Below the pieces are notes generated by a model. That model had not been told where the DNA came from and did no database searches. It saw nothing but the letters and a program-made list of their open reading frames with translations. A stretch of DNA of 64,000 bases from Bin87 sp963668585 (GTDB taxonomy: Bacteria; Chloroflexota; Dehalococcoidia; Lucifugimonadales; UBA3495), in contig OY764869.1 of assembly GCA_963668585.1 (NCBI GenBank), forward strand, positions 682,001-746,000, written 5' to 3'. Shown here piece after piece: positions 41,708 to 51,081 of this stretch. Both the position numbers and the translations under genes were made by a program. How positions within the stretch are numbered: the stretch's first letter is position 1; each line of letters opens with the position of its first letter.

Positions 41708-42997
41708 TTGGCCAACCCCGAGCATATAGCCGTCGCCAAGGGGCGCACCTTTGCCATCGCCCGCTGGCGTGCCCGCACCTTTCAGGGGCGGGCGCATCTG
41801 GACCTTTCGGGCGGTTATTTCAGCGGCGTGCGGATGCCCGGTGTTGACCTCGCCTTCGACGACCTGACCGAGATCGACCTCACCTCCGCAGACCTGCGCC
41901 ACGGCAGATTCAACGGCGCCAAGATGCGCGAGGCCCACCTGACCCGGTGCAACCTGAACCGGGCGAGCTTTGAGGATTCCCAGGCCTCGGGCGCGGTTTT
42001 CACCCGCTCCGACCTGCGCGGCAGCAACCTCAACAACGCCGACCTGCGCGGAGCGAACCTCACCAACTGCGATATTGGCTTCTCCACGCTGGTTGGCGCA
42101 AACCTGGCCGGCGCCGACCTCACCGAGGCCGACCTCACCATGGCCGACCTCACCGACGCCAACCTCAGCGGCGCGCGCCTGAACGCCGCCTGCCTCGACG
42201 TCGCCAACCTGACCCGTTGCGACCTGCGCCGCACGTCGCTGGTGCGCACCAGTCTGGACCGCACGCTCCTCGAGGACGGCGTGGTGGACATGACACTGTT
42301 CGCCGATTGCGATCTGAGCGCGACGCTGGGGCTGGAGACCCTGCGCCACGAGGGGCCAAGCATCGTCGGCGCAGATACCCTGGCGCGGTCGGGCAGCGGT
42401 TTGCCGGAGGTCTTCCTGCGCTCTGCCGGCGTGCCGCCCGATTTCATCAACGGACACGCCCTCATGAATCAGCAGGAGACCCCCCACCGCAGGGTCCTGC
42501 TCATCGCATCGGTGGTGGACGCCACCATCGTGGCCTGGCTGGAGGGCGAGTTGCGCGAGCGGGGACTGCAATGCTGGAGCCTGCTGGCCGACGACGAAGA
42601 AACCATCTACAACTCGCAGGTCATCCCGCCCATGAGCCGTTTTCGGGACTACGACCGGGTGGCCCTGCTCTGCTCGAATGAGGCCCTGGAAAGCCCACTA
42701 TGCTGGCGGCTGTACCGGGAAATAATGCAGCGACAGACCGACTCGTCGGCGCGGCGCGTGTACGTGGCGGCGGTTGAACTTGACGATTGCCTGGGCCACC
42801 CGCCCGCCGTTGACGACGAACCATTCCAACGGCTGCATGACGGCCCCAGCGCCCGGCTGCGTCCCCGCAAGGACCGCAAGGGAGCATACCGGCGCGACGT
42901 GCCGAACGTATTGTCCACCCTGACGGCCGATGCCACCCGGGTCAACGAACCGTGGCCCGACGCGCCGCCCGAGGAAGACACCGCAGCCATCGGTTGA
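41708..42997 (+). CDS. Pentapeptide-repeat protein with C-terminal TIR-like domain
   Basis: 429 residues. Residues 28-205 form about 30 pentapeptide repeats (A(D/N)Lxx: ADLRGANLTN, ADLTEADLTMADL), a right-handed beta helix. The linker 206-248 (TLRHEGPSIVGADTL, GLPEVFLRSAGVPPDFI) is the one found in proteins that join such repeats to TIR domains. Residues 260-345 look like a TIR domain: VLLIAS, WLEGELRERGLQCWSL, YDRVALLCSNEALES, CWRLYREIM with Glu338 at the NADase glutamate position. The start is TTG 41708. Role unknown; TIR domains often deplete NAD or make signal nucleotides in defence. Confidence 0.82.
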   Translation: MANPEHIAVAKGRTFAIARWRARTFQGRAHLDLSGGYFSGVRMPGVDLAFDDLTEIDLTSADLRHGRFNGAKMREAHLTRCNLNRASFEDSQASGAVFTRSDLRGSNLNNADLRGANLTNCDIGFSTLVGANLAGADLTEADLTMADLTDANLSGARLNAACLDVANLTRCDLRRTSLVRTSLDRTLLEDGVVDMTLFADCDLSATLGLETLRHEGPSIVGADTLARSGSGLPEVFLRSAGVPPDFINGHALMNQQETPHRRVLLIASVVDATIVAWLEGELRERGLQCWSLLADDEETIYNSQVIPPMSRFRDYDRVALLCSNEALESPLCWRLYREIMQRQTDSSARRVYVAAVELDDCLGHPPAVDDEPFQRLHDGPSARLRPRKDRKGAYRRDVPNVLSTLTADATRVNEPWPDAPPEEDTAAIG

Positions 42998-43007
42998 CGC
43001 GGCCCCG

Positions 43008-43391
43008 TCAGTGTGGGTGTTGGGAGAAGTCCCAGTCCGGCGGCGCGTACTCGATCTCCACGTCGCTGCCCAGCATCAGGCAGGCTTCGCCCCACTGGCC
43101 GGCGTCATCGGCGTCCCAGCCGTTGGGGCTGTCCGCCGGCTTGAGGCGAATGCCGTCCTCACCGCCATAGATCAGCATGATCACGCCTTCGCCAGAATCC
43201 TCGGACAACGCGGCCATCGCGGGACACGGCGCGCCGTTTTCCCATCCGGCCACGTCGCACCACACGTCGTTGCCCATGGGGTCCGGCGCAACGAGGCGCA
43301 CTATTGGCCGGGGATCGGTGAGCAGGTCGAAGACCCGATTGAGGTCCATGGGGCTGTTGCCGTCGGCGACGACTTCAACTTCATATAGCAA
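43008..43391 (-). CDS. Unrecognised small protein downstream of an AbrB-like gene
   Basis: 127 acidic residues, no membrane segment. VRLVAPDPMGNDVWCDVAGWENG, GEGVIMLIYGGEDGIRLKP and DVEIEYAPPDWDF are visible but I know no family. It starts with TTG 43391 behind a strong GGAGG site that overlaps the end of the AbrB-like gene, so it is co-translated with it. Its place is that of a toxin in a toxin-antitoxin pair, which is inference only. Confidence 0.55.
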   Translation of the reverse strand: MLYEVEVVADGNSPMDLNRVFDLLTDPRPIVRLVAPDPMGNDVWCDVAGWENGAPCPAMAALSEDSGEGVIMLIYGGEDGIRLKPADSPNGWDADDAGQWGEACLMLGSDVEIEYAPPDWDFSQHPH

Positions 43392-43408
43392 CGTGAAGAG
43401 CCTCCGTC

Positions 43409-43681
43409 CTATGCGGCCAGCGTGCCATCAGGAGCGCATTTGCGTGAAAACTCGGAAGTGGCTCCGCACACTATGCCGCGTTCGAAATCCGTCAAGGTGA
43501 GCGGTGGCCCGTGGTGTTGTATTGCACCAAATAACCTGTTGATGGGCCCCACTCTCCGTATGGCGACATCTTTTTCCCGAATTGAAAATCGCACCTTGTC
43601 GCCGGGCGCCAGACCAAGGGCGTCGCGAACCTCACGCGGCAAATCGATTTGCCAATCTATTGTGACTGTGGACTCCAGCAT
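43409..43681 (-). CDS. AbrB/SpoVT-type swapped-hairpin DNA-binding protein, putative antitoxin
   Basis: 90 residues from ATG 43681 (43696 or 43705 would add five or eight). STVTIDWQIDLPREVRDALGLAPGDKVRFSI is the SpoVT/AbrB hairpin; the tail (LFGAIQHHGPPLTLTDFERGI) resembles antitoxin tails that bind PIN toxins. No PIN gene follows; the partner is the 127-residue protein 17 bases on. The region is visibly less G+C-rich than its neighbours. Confidence 0.75.
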   Translation of the reverse strand: MLESTVTIDWQIDLPREVRDALGLAPGDKVRFSIREKDVAIRRVGPINRLFGAIQHHGPPLTLTDFERGIVCGATSEFSRKCAPDGTLAA

Positions 43682-43882
43682 TGAACGTATTCCCATGGCT
43701 GACACTCACGACTTGAAACAACTCGTGGAGGGTAGCAAGGCCCTTTCCGAGCGTCAATCTGCCGACCCTTTGCGTTACCCTACAGTTTTGAGGCGGCTGA
43801 CCAGCGCCGTCGTTCCGGCCTTGACCCGGAGGTCCAGAGAAATCTCGTAGTCCGCAACGTCGCCTCTGCTCAGACTCTCTGG

Positions 43883-43902
43883 GCTCCTGCTTTCGCAGGA
43901 GC
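43883..43902. repeat. GCTCCTGC hairpin
   Basis: A perfect eight-base stem GCTCCTGC / GCAGGAGC with loop TTTC. The only copy seen in this window. Confidence 0.7.
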
Positions 43903-43964
43903 GACGGACTCGTGACAACGATACCAGAAAGTCTGGACAGTGCGTCTTGGCCTCAACCGCCCGG

Positions 43965-43973
43965 TGCTACAAT
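43965..43973 (+). promoter_or_regulatory. Extended -10 promoter of the M16 peptidase gene
   Basis: TGCTACAAT, 33 bases before the ATG at 44006, without a clear -35. Confidence 0.45.
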
Positions 43974-44005
43974 GGCGGCATCACATCGCAAAGGGACGCT
44001 GATTT

Positions 44006-46666
44006 ATGGCTACCATCGCTTTCGAAAAACATACCCTCCCCAACGGTCTGGACGTCATCCTGCACCAGGACCGTTCCATCCCGGTCGCCGCGGTCAACGT
44101 GTGGTATCACGTCGGCTCCAAGGACGAAGAACTCGGCCGCACCGGTTTTGCCCACCTGTTCGAGCACATCATGTTTCGGGGCACGAAGCATCACAAGGCG
44201 AGCCATTTTGAGCCGCTCCAGAAAATCGGCGCATCTCTCAATGGCTCCACCACCGGCGACCGCACCAATTACTGGGAGGACGTGCCTTCCAATTACCTGG
44301 AACTGGCGCTGTGGCTGGAAGCCGACCGCATGGGGTTCCTGCTGGACGCCCTGGATCAGGAGGGGTTTGACACCGAGCGGGACGTGGTCAAAAACGAGCG
44401 TCGGCAGAGCTACGAAAACCGGCCCTACGGCATGGCCCAATGGCACATACAACAGTCCCTGTTTCCATTGCCGCATCCCTACCACTGGATGACCATCGGA
44501 TCCCAGGAAGACCTGGACGCGGCCAGCCTGGACGATGTGAAAGACTTTTTCCGGCAGTACTATTCACCGTCCAACGCCAGCCTCGCCATCGCCGGCGACA
44601 TCGACACGGCGGCGGCGCTGGATATGGCGCAGCGCTACTTCGGCGACCTGGACCCCGGCCCGGCGGTGCGACGCATGGGGCGGGCCGACTCCCCGCTGAT
44701 GGGACGGGTTGACCTGGAAATGACCGACCGGGTGACGCTGCCCCGCCTCTATTCCGTGCGCCCCGCGCCGGCCAACCTGTCGGGCGATGATGACGCCAGC
44801 GACATCCTGCGGGCCATCCTGTCCGACGGCCACAGCAGCCGGATGTATCGCTCGCTGGTGTACGAAAAGCAGATCGCGCAGTCCGCCTCGGTGAGTTACT
44901 ACGCCGCCGAAATCGCCGGGCAGTTCCGCATGGAACTCACCCCCGCCGACGGCCATACGCTGGAAGAGGTCGAGGCGGCCGCCGAGGAAGTGCTGGCCAG
45001 CATCGCCACCGAACCGCCCACCGAGGAGGAATTCGAGCGGGCCATCAACCGCATCGAGATGCAGCACTACCGCACCCTGTCCCGCATCGGGGGATTCGGC
45101 GGTCGCGCCGATGCCCTCAACTACTTCAACACCTTCATCGGCGACCCAGACCGCCTCAACACGGTCATGGACGACTACCGCCGCGTCACCCGCGACGACG
45201 TGCTGCGGGTACACCGTCGGATCATGGACGGCGGGCAGGTGCGGATGCGAGTCAATCCGGAGAAGCCCCTTTCCACGGCCACCGTTTCCGTTGATCGCAC
45301 CAGGCAGCCGGACGGCGGCCCCGCTCCGTCCTTCGTCCCGCCCACTCCCCGGCGCGGACGCCTCGCCAACGGCATTGAGGTCGTCGTCGCCAACAAGCCT
45401 GGCCTGCCGCTGGCATCGTTCGCGCTGATGGCGCGGGCCGGCGCAACCGGCGACCCCGGCGGGCTGCCCGGCCTCTCATCCTTCACGGCGGCGATGATGG
45501 ACGAGGGCACCACCAATCGCAGCAGCCAGGAAATCTCGGCCGCCTTCGAGCATATCGGGTCGCGGCTGGCCACCGAGGCGCGGAAGGAACTCACCCTGTT
45601 GACCGCCGAGACGCTGGGCCGGCACTGGCAAAACGCCCTGGGTCTGGCGGCAGACGTCGCCCGCAACGCGAGCTTCCCGGAGCACGAACTGGAACGGGTG
45701 CGGCGGGAACGGCTGACCGACCTTCGCCGGGCCCGGGACGACGCCGGATTCGTGGCCGACTCCAATTTCGGCGCGCTGGTATTTGGCTCAGGATCTCCCT
45801 ACGCCCACTCCAACCTGGGCAACGAGGCAACGGTGTCGGCGGCGCAACGGGCGGATATGATAGCGCGGCACAGCCAGTCGCTGCGACCCGACCGTCTCAC
45901 CCTGCTGGTGGCGGGCGACGTCAGCATCGACGACGCCATGGCCGCTGCCGAGGCCCACTTCGGGGACTGGAAATCGCCGTCGGAACCGGCGGCCGGCATC
46001 GGCGCCGTCGATGCGTCCCAAACCGCCGATGGCCCTCGCATCTACCTGATCGACAAACCGGGCGCGGCCCAGTCGGTGATTCGGGCCGGTATGCCGTTGG
46101 TGGAGCGCGGCCACGCCGATTACATGGCGCTGTCGGTACTCAACTACGCATTCGGCGGCCAGTTCTCGGCGCGGCTCAACCAGAATCTGCGGCAGGATAA
46201 GGGATACTCCTACGGCTACAATTCGGGCATATCCTGGTACAACGCTCCCTCGCTGCTATCCGCCGGCGGCAGCGTGCAAACCGCCGTCACGCGGGAGGCG
46301 GTGGCCGAGACGCTGAAGGAGTTCGCGGGCATCAGCGGCGAACGACCGCTCACCGAGGAAGAACTGGACAACTCCCAAACCGGGCTGCGACTGGGTTACC
46401 CGGCGGGATTCGAGCGTCCTGCCCAACTGCTCGGCCAGTTGGTAACATTGGCCCAATTCGACCTTCCCGACGACCACTTCCAAACCTTCGAGGAACGCCT
46501 GGCCGGCGTCAGCATCGCCGACACCCATCGCGTGGGCGCCGAATACCTGTCCCCACGCCGTCTCACCGTCCTGGTGGTGGGCGACCGCGAGCAGGTCGAG
46601 GAACCCCTGAGGGAACTGGGCCATGGCCTGACCGTGCTGGATGCGGAGGGAGTGGAGATTTCGTAA
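44006..46666 (+). CDS. M16 family metallopeptidase, two-unit fusion
   Basis: 886 residues made of two M16 halves. The first has the inverted zinc motif HLFEH (His50, Glu53, His54) and the distal Glu131 in VVKNERRQ, so it is catalytic. The second half (from about 450, RRGRLANGIEVVVANKPG) lacks HxxEH (LSSFTAAMMDEG) and is the inactive partner, giving the clamshell in one chain, as in pitrilysin-type enzymes. There is no signal peptide, so it may be cytoplasmic and degrade peptides. Its own promoter precedes it. Confidence 0.92.
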   Translation: MATIAFEKHTLPNGLDVILHQDRSIPVAAVNVWYHVGSKDEELGRTGFAHLFEHIMFRGTKHHKASHFEPLQKIGASLNGSTTGDRTNYWEDVPSNYLELALWLEADRMGFLLDALDQEGFDTERDVVKNERRQSYENRPYGMAQWHIQQSLFPLPHPYHWMTIGSQEDLDAASLDDVKDFFRQYYSPSNASLAIAGDIDTAAALDMAQRYFGDLDPGPAVRRMGRADSPLMGRVDLEMTDRVTLPRLYSVRPAPANLSGDDDASDILRAILSDGHSSRMYRSLVYEKQIAQSASVSYYAAEIAGQFRMELTPADGHTLEEVEAAAEEVLASIATEPPTEEEFERAINRIEMQHYRTLSRIGGFGGRADALNYFNTFIGDPDRLNTVMDDYRRVTRDDVLRVHRRIMDGGQVRMRVNPEKPLSTATVSVDRTRQPDGGPAPSFVPPTPRRGRLANGIEVVVANKPGLPLASFALMARAGATGDPGGLPGLSSFTAAMMDEGTTNRSSQEISAAFEHIGSRLATEARKELTLLTAETLGRHWQNALGLAADVARNASFPEHELERVRRERLTDLRRARDDAGFVADSNFGALVFGSGSPYAHSNLGNEATVSAAQRADMIARHSQSLRPDRLTLLVAGDVSIDDAMAAAEAHFGDWKSPSEPAAGIGAVDASQTADGPRIYLIDKPGAAQSVIRAGMPLVERGHADYMALSVLNYAFGGQFSARLNQNLRQDKGYSYGYNSGISWYNAPSLLSAGGSVQTAVTREAVAETLKEFAGISGERPLTEEELDNSQTGLRLGYPAGFERPAQLLGQLVTLAQFDLPDDHFQTFEERLAGVSIADTHRVGAEYLSPRRLTVLVVGDREQVEEPLRELGHGLTVLDAEGVEIS

Positions 46667-46675
46667 GGAGTCATT

Positions 46676-46706
46676 GAGCCGGCGAATACGCGAACATCGC
46701 CGGCTC
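46676..46706. terminator. Hairpin between converging M16 peptidase and rph genes
   Basis: A nine-base stem GAGCCGGCG / CGCCGGCTC with a 13-base loop, ten bases after the M16 stop and 30 before the rph stop. There is no T-run, so it may act as a weak bidirectional terminator or protect 3' ends. Confidence 0.45.
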
Positions 46707-46735
46707 TGCTCCCATATCGCTTGACTCCGGCAACA

Positions 46736-47464
46736 TCACCCCAGCGCCCCCCGCTGCGCCGCGAATAGCGGTTCCATGCCGCGCGCTGCCAGCGCCATGG
46801 CGTCGGTTACGCGCTGGCGGGGGAACGGGTTGCCCTCGGCGGTGGCCTGGATCTCCACCAGGTTGCCGGCATCGGTCATCACGATGTTGAAATCGGCGTC
46901 GGCGGCAGAGTCCTCCGAGTAGTCCAGGTCCAGCAGCAGCCCGTCATCCAGCAGCCCCACGCTGATGGCAGCAACCGCGCACCGCAGGGGAACCCGCTCC
47001 AACTTTCCCTCTTCGACCAGACCCCGCAGCGCAAGATGCAGCGCCACGTATGCTCCGGTGATGGCGGCGGTGCGTGTCCCACCGTCGGCCTGCAGCACGT
47101 CGCAGTCCAGGTAGATGGCGCGCTCGCCCAGCGCCGCCAGGTCGGTGGCGGCCCGCAGGGAACGGCCGATGAGCCGCTGGATTTCCTGGGATCGGCTGGC
47201 GGTGCGTCCGGTGTCCCGGTCCCGGCCGCGGCGCGACGACGTGGCGCGGGGCAGCATATCGTACTCGGCGGTCACCCAACCCGTACCGCGCCCACGCATC
47301 CAGCGGGGCACCTCCGGGTCCACGGACGCGGCGCACAGCACCGTCGTGTCGCCCATTTCGATCATGGCCGAACCCTCCGCGTAGGGCTGGCAGCCGGGCG
47401 TGATGCGCACCGGGCGGAGTTGGTCGGGGGCGCGCCCGTCGCGGCGAATCCTGGAGTTGCTCAT
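46736..47464 (-). CDS. rph: Ribonuclease PH
   Basis: 242 residues: RRDGRAPDQLRPVRI, EGSAMIEMGDTTVLCAASV, RGTGWVTAEYDMLPRAT, SQEIQRLIGRSLRAA, LDCDVLQADGGTRTAAITGA and LLLDLDYSEDSAADADFN cover the full RNase PH signature set, with the phosphate-site Arg and catalytic Asp residues. It trims tRNA 3' ends by phosphorolysis. It is divergent from pncB. Confidence 0.97.
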   Translation of the reverse strand: MSNSRIRRDGRAPDQLRPVRITPGCQPYAEGSAMIEMGDTTVLCAASVDPEVPRWMRGRGTGWVTAEYDMLPRATSSRRGRDRDTGRTASRSQEIQRLIGRSLRAATDLAALGERAIYLDCDVLQADGGTRTAAITGAYVALHLALRGLVEEGKLERVPLRCAVAAISVGLLDDGLLLDLDYSEDSAADADFNIVMTDAGNLVEIQATAEGNPFPRQRVTDAMALAARGMEPLFAAQRGALG

Positions 47465-47508
47465 GTTGGCGGTGTCCTCAGCAGTGTTTCAGACAGTGTA
47501 ACCGACGT

Positions 47509-47537
47509 TTGACACCGCCGCCGGCCCGCCCGATAAT
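47509..47537 (+). promoter_or_regulatory. Strong sigma70-like promoter of pncB
   Basis: A perfect TTGACA (47509-47514), a 17-base spacer and GATAAT (47532-47537), about 80 bases before the pncB ATG. It is the best promoter match found in the window. Confidence 0.7.
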
Positions 47538-47618
47538 GCGGACACTCCCCATCGAGCGCGCACGCGCCCGCCCGGCGCCGCGCCCGTGTACTGCGCCCGC
47601 CCAGCGTAACGGATTGCC

Positions 47619-49013
47619 ATGGCCAGCCAGAGCGAACAACCCCATCTTCCCGTGCCGGCCGGCGACATTGGCCTGCTCACCGATTTCTACGAACTCACGA
47701 TGGCGCAATCCTACTTCGCCGAGGGCATGGACGGCGAAGCGACATTCAGCCTCTACGTGCGGGAGTATCCCCCAGACCGCGGCTACATGGTGGCCGCCGG
47801 CGTTGATGACGCCCTCAACTGCCTGGAAGCCCTGTCCTTCAGCGACGACAGCGTGGCGTATCTCCGGGAAACGGGGGCATTCGCCGACGACTTCCTGGCA
47901 TACCTGCGCGATTTCCGGTTCACCGGACACGTCCGCGCCGTGGCCGAGGGCAGCCTGTACTTCACCGATGAACCCATCCTGGAAGTGACCGCGCCCGTCA
48001 TTGCGTCACAACTGGCCGAAACCATCGTCATCAACCAGGTGCAGTACCAGACCCTGCTGGCGACCAAGTCGGCCCGCTGCGTGTGGGCCGCAGAAGGGCG
48101 TCCCCTGGCAGACTTCGCGGCCCGACGCACCCACGGCTCGGAGGCGTCCCTCCGTATGGCCCGCGCTTCGTACATGGCCGGATTCGGCGCAACCAGCAAC
48201 GTGCTGGCGGCCCGACGCTACGGCATTCCGCCCACCGGCACCATGGCTCATTCGTACATCACCAGCTTTGAGGATGAAGCCGAGGCATTCCGCGCCTACT
48301 CCCGCCGGTTCCCCGACCGGAGCATCCTCCTGCTGGACACCTACGACACCATCGACGCGGCGCACATCGCCGTTGATGTGGCCAAAGAAATGGAAATCGA
48401 CGGCCATCGCCTGACCGGCGTGCGTCTTGATTCCGGCGATTTTGACGACCTGAGCCGGCAGGTGCGCGCCATCCTGGACGCCGCCGGGCTGGACTACGTG
48501 CGCATCGTCGCCAGCGGCGGCCTGGACGAGTATGAACTCGGAAGGCTGGTTCAGGGCGGCGCGCCCATCGATATGTTCGGCGTCGGCACCCGCGTCGGCG
48601 TGTCCGGCGATGCCCCCTGGTGCGACATGGTGTACAAGATGGTGCGCTACGGCGGCCGTCCGGTTATGAAACTCAGCGCCGGAAAAGCGTCCCTGCCCGG
48701 CGGCAAGCAGATTTTCCGCCAGCATGATGCCAACGGCATGATGGCCCGCGACGTCATCGCCCTGGAAGAAGAAAATCCGGGCTCCGGCGAACCGCTGCTG
48801 AACCCCGCCATGATCAACGGAAAACGCGCGAAACCCGCTGACCACATTGACGCGGCCCGTCAGCGCGTCGCCGACGGGTTGGCGAAATTGCCCGGTGAAT
48901 ACAAAAAACTGAGAGGGCCGGCACACTATCCGGTTTCCGTCAGCGATGGCGTCCAGCAACTGGAGCGCCAGATCCGCAACGACCTTTCCGCCAGCCGATC
49001 TCAAGGAGTCTGA
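47619..49013 (+). CDS. pncB: Nicotinate phosphoribosyltransferase
   Basis: 464 residues: LLTDFYELTMAQSYF, the FSLYVREYPPDRGYMVAAG segment, FAARRTHGSEASLRMARASYMAGFGATSNVLA with the active-site His, LLDTYDT and GVRLDSGDF, VFGVGTRV-like DMFGVGTRVGVSGDAPWCDMVYK. It makes nicotinate mononucleotide in the Preiss-Handler NAD salvage route. It is followed after five bases by the ETF gene. Confidence 0.95.
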   Translation: MASQSEQPHLPVPAGDIGLLTDFYELTMAQSYFAEGMDGEATFSLYVREYPPDRGYMVAAGVDDALNCLEALSFSDDSVAYLRETGAFADDFLAYLRDFRFTGHVRAVAEGSLYFTDEPILEVTAPVIASQLAETIVINQVQYQTLLATKSARCVWAAEGRPLADFAARRTHGSEASLRMARASYMAGFGATSNVLAARRYGIPPTGTMAHSYITSFEDEAEAFRAYSRRFPDRSILLLDTYDTIDAAHIAVDVAKEMEIDGHRLTGVRLDSGDFDDLSRQVRAILDAAGLDYVRIVASGGLDEYELGRLVQGGAPIDMFGVGTRVGVSGDAPWCDMVYKMVRYGGRPVMKLSAGKASLPGGKQIFRQHDANGMMARDVIALEEENPGSGEPLLNPAMINGKRAKPADHIDAARQRVADGLAKLPGEYKKLRGPAHYPVSVSDGVQQLERQIRNDLSASRSQGV

Positions 49014-49018
49014 CCCAG

Positions 49019-50881
49019 ATGAAAATTGCAGTCTGCGTGAAATACGTTCCCGTCGTTTCCCGCATACAGTTCGACTACGAAAACAAGGTCATCCAGCGCG
49101 AGGGCGTGCCGTCGGAAATCAACCCCTTCGACCTGCTGGGCATCAACATGGCCGTTGACCTCAAGGAGGGCGACGCGGACGCCGTGGTCGCCCTGTCCAT
49201 GGGGCCGCCCAACGCCGCCGAGGGTCTCACCCAGTGCTACGCCCTGGGAGCCGACCGCGCCGTGCTGCTCTCCGACCGCGCGCTGGCCGGCAGCGACACC
49301 CTGGCCACCGCCCAGGCGCTGGCGCTGGCGCTGCAGCGCGAGTCACCCGACCTCATCGTCTGCGGCCGCAACAGCAGCGACGCCGAAACGGGACAGGTGG
49401 GGCCGGAAGTTGCCGAGATTATGGGCCTGCCCCACATCAGCAACGTGCGCAAACTGGAGATTGACCGCGCCGGCAACCGCATCAATGTGGAGCGGGCCAC
49501 GGACGAAGGCTACCAGACGCTGGAATGTCCCATGCCCGTCGTGGTCTGCGTTACCGAAGGCGCGGGACAGGAACGCTATCCGGGCCGCGAGGAAATGACC
49601 GAGGCGGAGGGCAAGACAGTCGAGCAACTCACCTGCGCCGATCTCACGGATGATCTCTCGCTGTTCGGCCTGGAGGGCTCGCCAACCTGGGTGGAGGACA
49701 TCCGCCTGGTGGAACCCGACCGCCTGGGCGTGGTCATACGCGACGAAACGCCCGAGGACGCCGCCCGACAGATTGCCGACCAACTGCGGGAACGCCTCGC
49801 CGCCCTTGCCTCGGAAGACGGGCAGGAATCCGGCGACGCTGAACTGCCTCACCACGACGGCGGAGACCGGCCCATCTGGGTGGTCGCAGAACTGGCCGGC
49901 GACGGCGTGCGGCAGGTGACGCTGGAAATGCTGGGCAAGGCCCGCGCCCTCACACCCCAGACGCAGAGCGAAGTCGTCGCCGTGGTCATCAGCGATGCCA
50001 TTGGCGACGACGCCAGCAGCGTCGGCATCATGCGCGAACTCACCAGGGGCGGCGCGGACCGGGTGCTGACGCTGGACACCACCGGGCTGGGGCCCATCTG
50101 CGGACGCGGCGTCGCCGACAGCCTCTCCGACGCCATCGCCGCCAATCCGCCCTATGCCGTGCTGTTCGCCGCCACCGCCGACGGACGCGACCTTGCCGCT
50201 CGCATCGCCGCCCGCCAGCGCCTTGGACTCACCGGCGACGCCATAGACCTGGAGATCAACGACGCCGGGCAACTGGTACAACTCAAGCCGGCCCTGGGCG
50301 GCAACGTGGTCGCGCCCATCCTTTCCAAGACCCTGCCCAACCTGGTCACCCTGCGGCCCGGCGTCCTGACGCCGGCTGCTCCCGAAGAGACATCCCGGAC
50401 GGTGCGGGTCGATGCCATTGCGCCGTCCAACTCAGGCGGCACGGACGTTACGCTGCTCAGCGAGCATTTGTCGGAAGAACACGGTGCGCTGGAGTTGACA
50501 TCAGCCGAGGTGGTGGTCGGCGTCGGCATGGGCGTTACCGAAGAGGGCGTGCCCACGGTGCAGGAGATGGCCTCCACCATCGGAGGGTCCATCTGCACCA
50601 CGCGCAACGTCGTGCATTCGGGCTGGCTGCCCCACCACGTGCAGGTGGGCATCAGCGGCCGAACCATCGCCCCGCAGGTGTACCTGGCGGTGGGCATCCG
50701 CGGCGCGTTCAACCACACCGTGGGCATTCAGAAAGCCGGCGTGATCCTGGCCATCAACCGAAACCACCGCGCGGCCATCTTCCGCGCCGCCGACTTCGGC
50801 ATCGTGGGCGACTGGAATGAGTATCTGCCGGCAGTGGTGGAAGCCATCAGGCCGGTGCTGGCCGAACACGGCTTGGCGTGA
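49019..50881 (+). CDS. Electron transfer flavoprotein, beta and alpha subunits fused
   Basis: 620 residues. Residues 1-265 are a beta subunit (MKIAVCVKYVPVVS, INPFDLLGINMAVDLKEG, GADRAVLLSDR, DLIVCGRNSSDAETGQVGPEVAE). Residues about 285-620 are an alpha subunit (WVVAELAGDGVRQVTLEMLGKARAL, ARIAARQRLGLTGDAIDLE, and the FAD region GRTIAPQVYLAVGIRGAFNH ... AIFRAADFGIVGDWNEYLPAV). The linker near 265-285 is acidic. ETF carries electrons from acyl-CoA and other dehydrogenases to the quinone pool. No ETF-quinone oxidoreductase is adjacent. Confidence 0.93.
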   Translation: MKIAVCVKYVPVVSRIQFDYENKVIQREGVPSEINPFDLLGINMAVDLKEGDADAVVALSMGPPNAAEGLTQCYALGADRAVLLSDRALAGSDTLATAQALALALQRESPDLIVCGRNSSDAETGQVGPEVAEIMGLPHISNVRKLEIDRAGNRINVERATDEGYQTLECPMPVVVCVTEGAGQERYPGREEMTEAEGKTVEQLTCADLTDDLSLFGLEGSPTWVEDIRLVEPDRLGVVIRDETPEDAARQIADQLRERLAALASEDGQESGDAELPHHDGGDRPIWVVAELAGDGVRQVTLEMLGKARALTPQTQSEVVAVVISDAIGDDASSVGIMRELTRGGADRVLTLDTTGLGPICGRGVADSLSDAIAANPPYAVLFAATADGRDLAARIAARQRLGLTGDAIDLEINDAGQLVQLKPALGGNVVAPILSKTLPNLVTLRPGVLTPAAPEETSRTVRVDAIAPSNSGGTDVTLLSEHLSEEHGALELTSAEVVVGVGMGVTEEGVPTVQEMASTIGGSICTTRNVVHSGWLPHHVQVGISGRTIAPQVYLAVGIRGAFNHTVGIQKAGVILAINRNHRAAIFRAADFGIVGDWNEYLPAVVEAIRPVLAEHGLA

Positions 50882-51081
50882 TTTGCGTCCCCTCTCTGGT
50901 GAAGGGATTGGCAGCCTTGCAAAGAACGGAATTGTGCCGCTCCGGGCGCATCCTGTGAGCAAACCAATACGGCCAGACCAACCCTGTAATGCTCCACCCA
51001 AGGTGGAGATCCATCAGCCCGTGCTAGACTGAAGCAGTTGCCGTCGATCATTGCCAGGCCGATGGAGCCAGGAGACCCACC

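Larger units (their letters stand above)
43706..44005. other. Intergenic region upstream of the M16 peptidase
   Basis: 300 bases, lower in G+C than surrounding genes, with no convincing gene. It holds the hairpin at 43883 and the promoter at 43965. The rest may carry the AbrB-like gene's own promoter and operator on the left. Confidence 0.5.

Noticed and set aside
49019..50881. Separate etfB and etfA genes
   Set aside because: The frame is continuous through the junction, with no stop or alternative start, so I call one fused gene.
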